Origin: T3SED10-260 sp035363255
GTDB taxonomy: Bacteria > Caldisericota > Caldisericia > UBA6126
Reading direction: 5' to 3'
Assembly: GCA_035363255.1 (NCBI GenBank)
Contig: DAOSES010000010.1
Coordinates: 23,596-87,595, forward strand
DNA length: 64,000 nucleotides
Shown: positions 62,296-64,000 of the stretch, piece after piece
Layout: the number at the start of each line of letters is the position of its first letter
How positions within the stretch are numbered: the stretch's first letter is position 1
Notes under the pieces: generated by a model
Databases searched by the model: none
What the model saw: only the letters and a program-made list of their open reading frames with translations
Told to the model about the DNA's origin: nothing
Position numbers and translations under genes: made by a program

Positions 62296-63165
62296 TTATT
62301 TTCTGCAAAGAGGACTATATTCAAGATAAGATTCAGCAATAAATTCTTCCATATCCTGAAGCTCAAAACTTTTTTGAAGTGATCTTTCAGGAGTAAGAAG
62401 ATCGACATACAATGTGATGTTGTCAGTGAGTCTTGAATGGGAAATCCTTGAGTTTATGAATATGTTATTTCGTGTATCAGTTTTGTTTGAACCAACTTTA
62501 ATTAATGCGTAGGAGCTTAGGTGTGCATTAAAAATATCTTTATGATAATGAGTATAACGAAGGTCATCAATGCTAAGATATTTTACGATAAAATAGTCTC
62601 GGTAGTAGTTTGATGCAGAAAGAAAAGGAATATTTACTTTTTGGAATAAACCATCTTCAAGAATAATTTGAGCTCGAACAGAGGATTTTAAAACGTCTAG
62701 AAACAAACGGTATTGGTTCCATCCTTTATCATAAACAGGATCTTCAATTTTGAGTAATTTAGTTTTAATGGAAACATTATCCCTTGTGGGATTTTTAAAA
62801 CAACGTTGGCGAAATAGCTTGTGGTGTGTGAGAATTTTGTGAATCTTTACTTTATCGTCTGCGTTGTTGGTGTGCACTTGGTATGGTGACTTGATATGAC
62901 TTAGAAAGGACGCAAGCATATGAGAGGGATAATAATTAACGTAATGAATGCGAGAATTTAATCTATCATTGGAAGTAAGGTCTCTTTCAAGCATCTCATA
63001 GAAACAATGCTTTAAATGATAAAGCTCATTTTCAGTTTTAACAGAGGATTGGGAAATCAAGCTTAAAAGGGGCAATAATAATAGAAAAGAAACAAGGAAC
63101 GTGAGAGAAAGGACACAGAGGTTTCTGTGTTTTACATTGGGAAAGCGCATTTGTTTATAATTCAA
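62296..63165 (-). CDS. hypothetical membrane-anchored protein, 289 aa
   Basis: Not recognised. One N-terminal hydrophobic helix (about 15-40) anchors a basic extracytoplasmic domain rich in His, Tyr and Asn (for example LRYTHYHKDIF), with three Cys (about 54, 121, 287). No motif of a known enzyme was seen. It is separated by 56 nt from the MATE gene in the same direction, so co-transcription is possible. Confidence 0.6.
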   Translation of the reverse strand: MNYKQMRFPNVKHRNLCVLSLTFLVSFLLLLPLLSLISQSSVKTENELYHLKHCFYEMLERDLTSNDRLNSRIHYVNYYPSHMLASFLSHIKSPYQVHTNNADDKVKIHKILTHHKLFRQRCFKNPTRDNVSIKTKLLKIEDPVYDKGWNQYRLFLDVLKSSVRAQIILEDGLFQKVNIPFLSASNYYRDYFIVKYLSIDDLRYTHYHKDIFNAHLSSYALIKVGSNKTDTRNNIFINSRISHSRLTDNITLYVDLLTPERSLQKSFELQDMEEFIAESYLEYSPLCRK

Positions 63166-63221
63166 GCATCATATTAATACTCATACCTAGATTTTATATA
63201 ACGCAAAAGCTTAGTCAATAA

Positions 63222-63250
63222 AAAAATCCCGGATTTGCTCCGGGATTTTT
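63222..63250 (-). terminator. rho-independent terminator after the DUF4389 gene
   Basis: 12-bp stem AAAAATCCCGGA/TCCGGGATTTTT around TTTGC, with T-tracts on both sides. It lies 20 nt beyond the stop codon at 63270. Confidence 0.88.
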
Positions 63251-63269
63251 CCAAAAATAGCTTGAAAGC

Positions 63270-63875
63270 TTATTCGTCTCCGTTAAAAGGAGGATATTGA
63301 TCAGTCATGAAAGACATGTAAGTACCAACGCGAAGCCACCATCTGAAATATTTTTCTACAAAACGAAACATACCTTCGGGATACTTGCCGGTAAAGAGAA
63401 CAGCAAACCAGGCAATTAGAATTACAAAATAAACTCCAATGGCATAAAAAGCAAGCATAATACCATGGGGTATAAGAACATAAAAATAACCAAATAGTAA
63501 ACGGAGAAGCAATAAACCACGAGACAAGCTACCTGGATACTCTACGCTAAACTCAAGTGCATTGTAATTTGGTGGATTGGCATCTTGAGAAAAGGGAGGG
63601 TATTGATCGGTCATGAACATCATGTACGCCATAACTCTCAAATACCATCGATAATAGCCTTCAACAAAACGAAACATACCTTCGGGATATTTTCCAGTAA
63701 ATAGAACGGCAAACCATGCAATGATGATGACAAAGTATAAAGCAATGCCATACAATCCTAGCATAAAACCGTGGGGTATCATTACATAAAAATATCCAAA
63801 AAATAAACGAAGCAGTAGAAGCCCACGCGACAATGATTCTGGGTACGTTACATTAAACTTAACCGGAGATGTCAT
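63270..63875 (-). CDS. tandem DUF4389 membrane protein
   Basis: 201 residues made of two nearly identical halves (about 5-95 and 108-198). Each half has SLSRGLLLLRL, GYFYVxIPHG, a long membrane helix pair ending AWFAVLFTGKYPEGMFRFV, and MTDQYPPF. DUF4389 proteins are small membrane proteins without known function. The internal duplication suggests an intramolecular dimer. An AGGAGG site precedes the ATG at 63875. The remaining 63876-64000 shows only A/T-rich upstream sequence. Confidence 0.88.
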   Translation of the reverse strand: MTSPVKFNVTYPESLSRGLLLLRLFFGYFYVMIPHGFMLGLYGIALYFVIIIAWFAVLFTGKYPEGMFRFVEGYYRWYLRVMAYMMFMTDQYPPFSQDANPPNYNALEFSVEYPGSLSRGLLLLRLLFGYFYVLIPHGIMLAFYAIGVYFVILIAWFAVLFTGKYPEGMFRFVEKYFRWWLRVGTYMSFMTDQYPPFNGDE

Positions 63876-64000
63876 TTATTAATCCTCCTTATAAAAATAA
63901 ATTAACTTGGACTCATTATAAATTAAAATAATCCCCTGTAAACAATTCGAATTGCTTCACCTAAAATCTACTCGAAATTAATTCGATGCTTCTCCTAAAA

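Noticed and set aside
1..64000. tRNA or rRNA genes
   Set aside because: No cloverleaf with the conserved GGTTCRANTCC arm or rRNA core segment was recognised on either strand by eye; a covariance search would be needed to be certain.

Overview
The window looks like chromosomal DNA of an anaerobic, oxygen-tolerant Clostridia-type Firmicute. Reasons: strong AGGAG/AAGGAG ribosome binding sites; a complete [FeFe]-hydrogenase maturation operon (TM1266-like regulator, hydG, hydF, hydE); lysine 2,3-aminomutase with beta-lysine acetyltransferase; a tungsten-type aldehyde:ferredoxin oxidoreductase; feoAB; and a PerR/KatG/SOD oxygen defence set. The genus cannot be fixed from the sequence. No rRNA or tRNA gene, prophage or CRISPR array was seen.

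Layout. 0-4 kb: a small hypothetical gene, a HepT/MntA toxin-antitoxin pair and a DUF4143 ATPase gene lying in a partly duplicated and deleted locus, then a membrane polyferredoxin. 4-13 kb: one giant gene for cyclic beta-1,2-glucan synthase, then the broken tail of a Fic/AAA_4-type regulator. 13-20 kb: a GNAT, unknown membrane proteins, a GDPD phosphodiesterase, an RlmJ-like methyltransferase and a secreted glycosidase-like/LamG protein. 20-24 kb: ferredoxin plus AOR, and a membrane protein/XRE/DUF4386 operon. 24-30 kb: SelO, perR-katG behind a PerR box, a lipoprotein, AlkD and dodecin. 30-35 kb: a secreted FN3/stalk protein with an embedded caspase-like peptidase, a nitroreductase and a lipoprotein. 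35-40 kb: the hydrogenase maturation operon, then a convergent DUF5320/DUF134/NifU-like operon with paired palindromic operators. 40-46 kb: P5C dehydrogenase behind a possible structured RNA, a pyroglutamyl-peptidase-like protein with Ser for Cys, a stalk/thioredoxin-like protein without its cysteines, and a REP-associated tyrosine transposase (RAYT). 46-64 kb: feoAB, ablBA (kamA), a beta-propeller lipoprotein, a DAK2-DegV fusion, SOD, a 1809-residue Cys-rich repeat protein, a MATE transporter and a tandem DUF4389 protein.

The most pervasive structure is a 27-bp interspersed repeat (core GGGGACGGTTCTT, ends AACAA/TTGTT). About two dozen copies sit between genes in the first 46.8 kb, often touching stop codons. 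Two are perfect head-to-head doublets (35103-35156 and 28263-28325), and two same-orientation copies flank the RAYT gene. This is best read as a REP/BIME-like family with its transposase. Other points worth checking are a HydG with a displaced auxiliary-cluster cysteine, a HydF with Gln in its HCxxC motif, a PerR with Asn104 in place of the metal-binding Asp, and the family of secreted FN3/stalk proteins carrying different effector modules.
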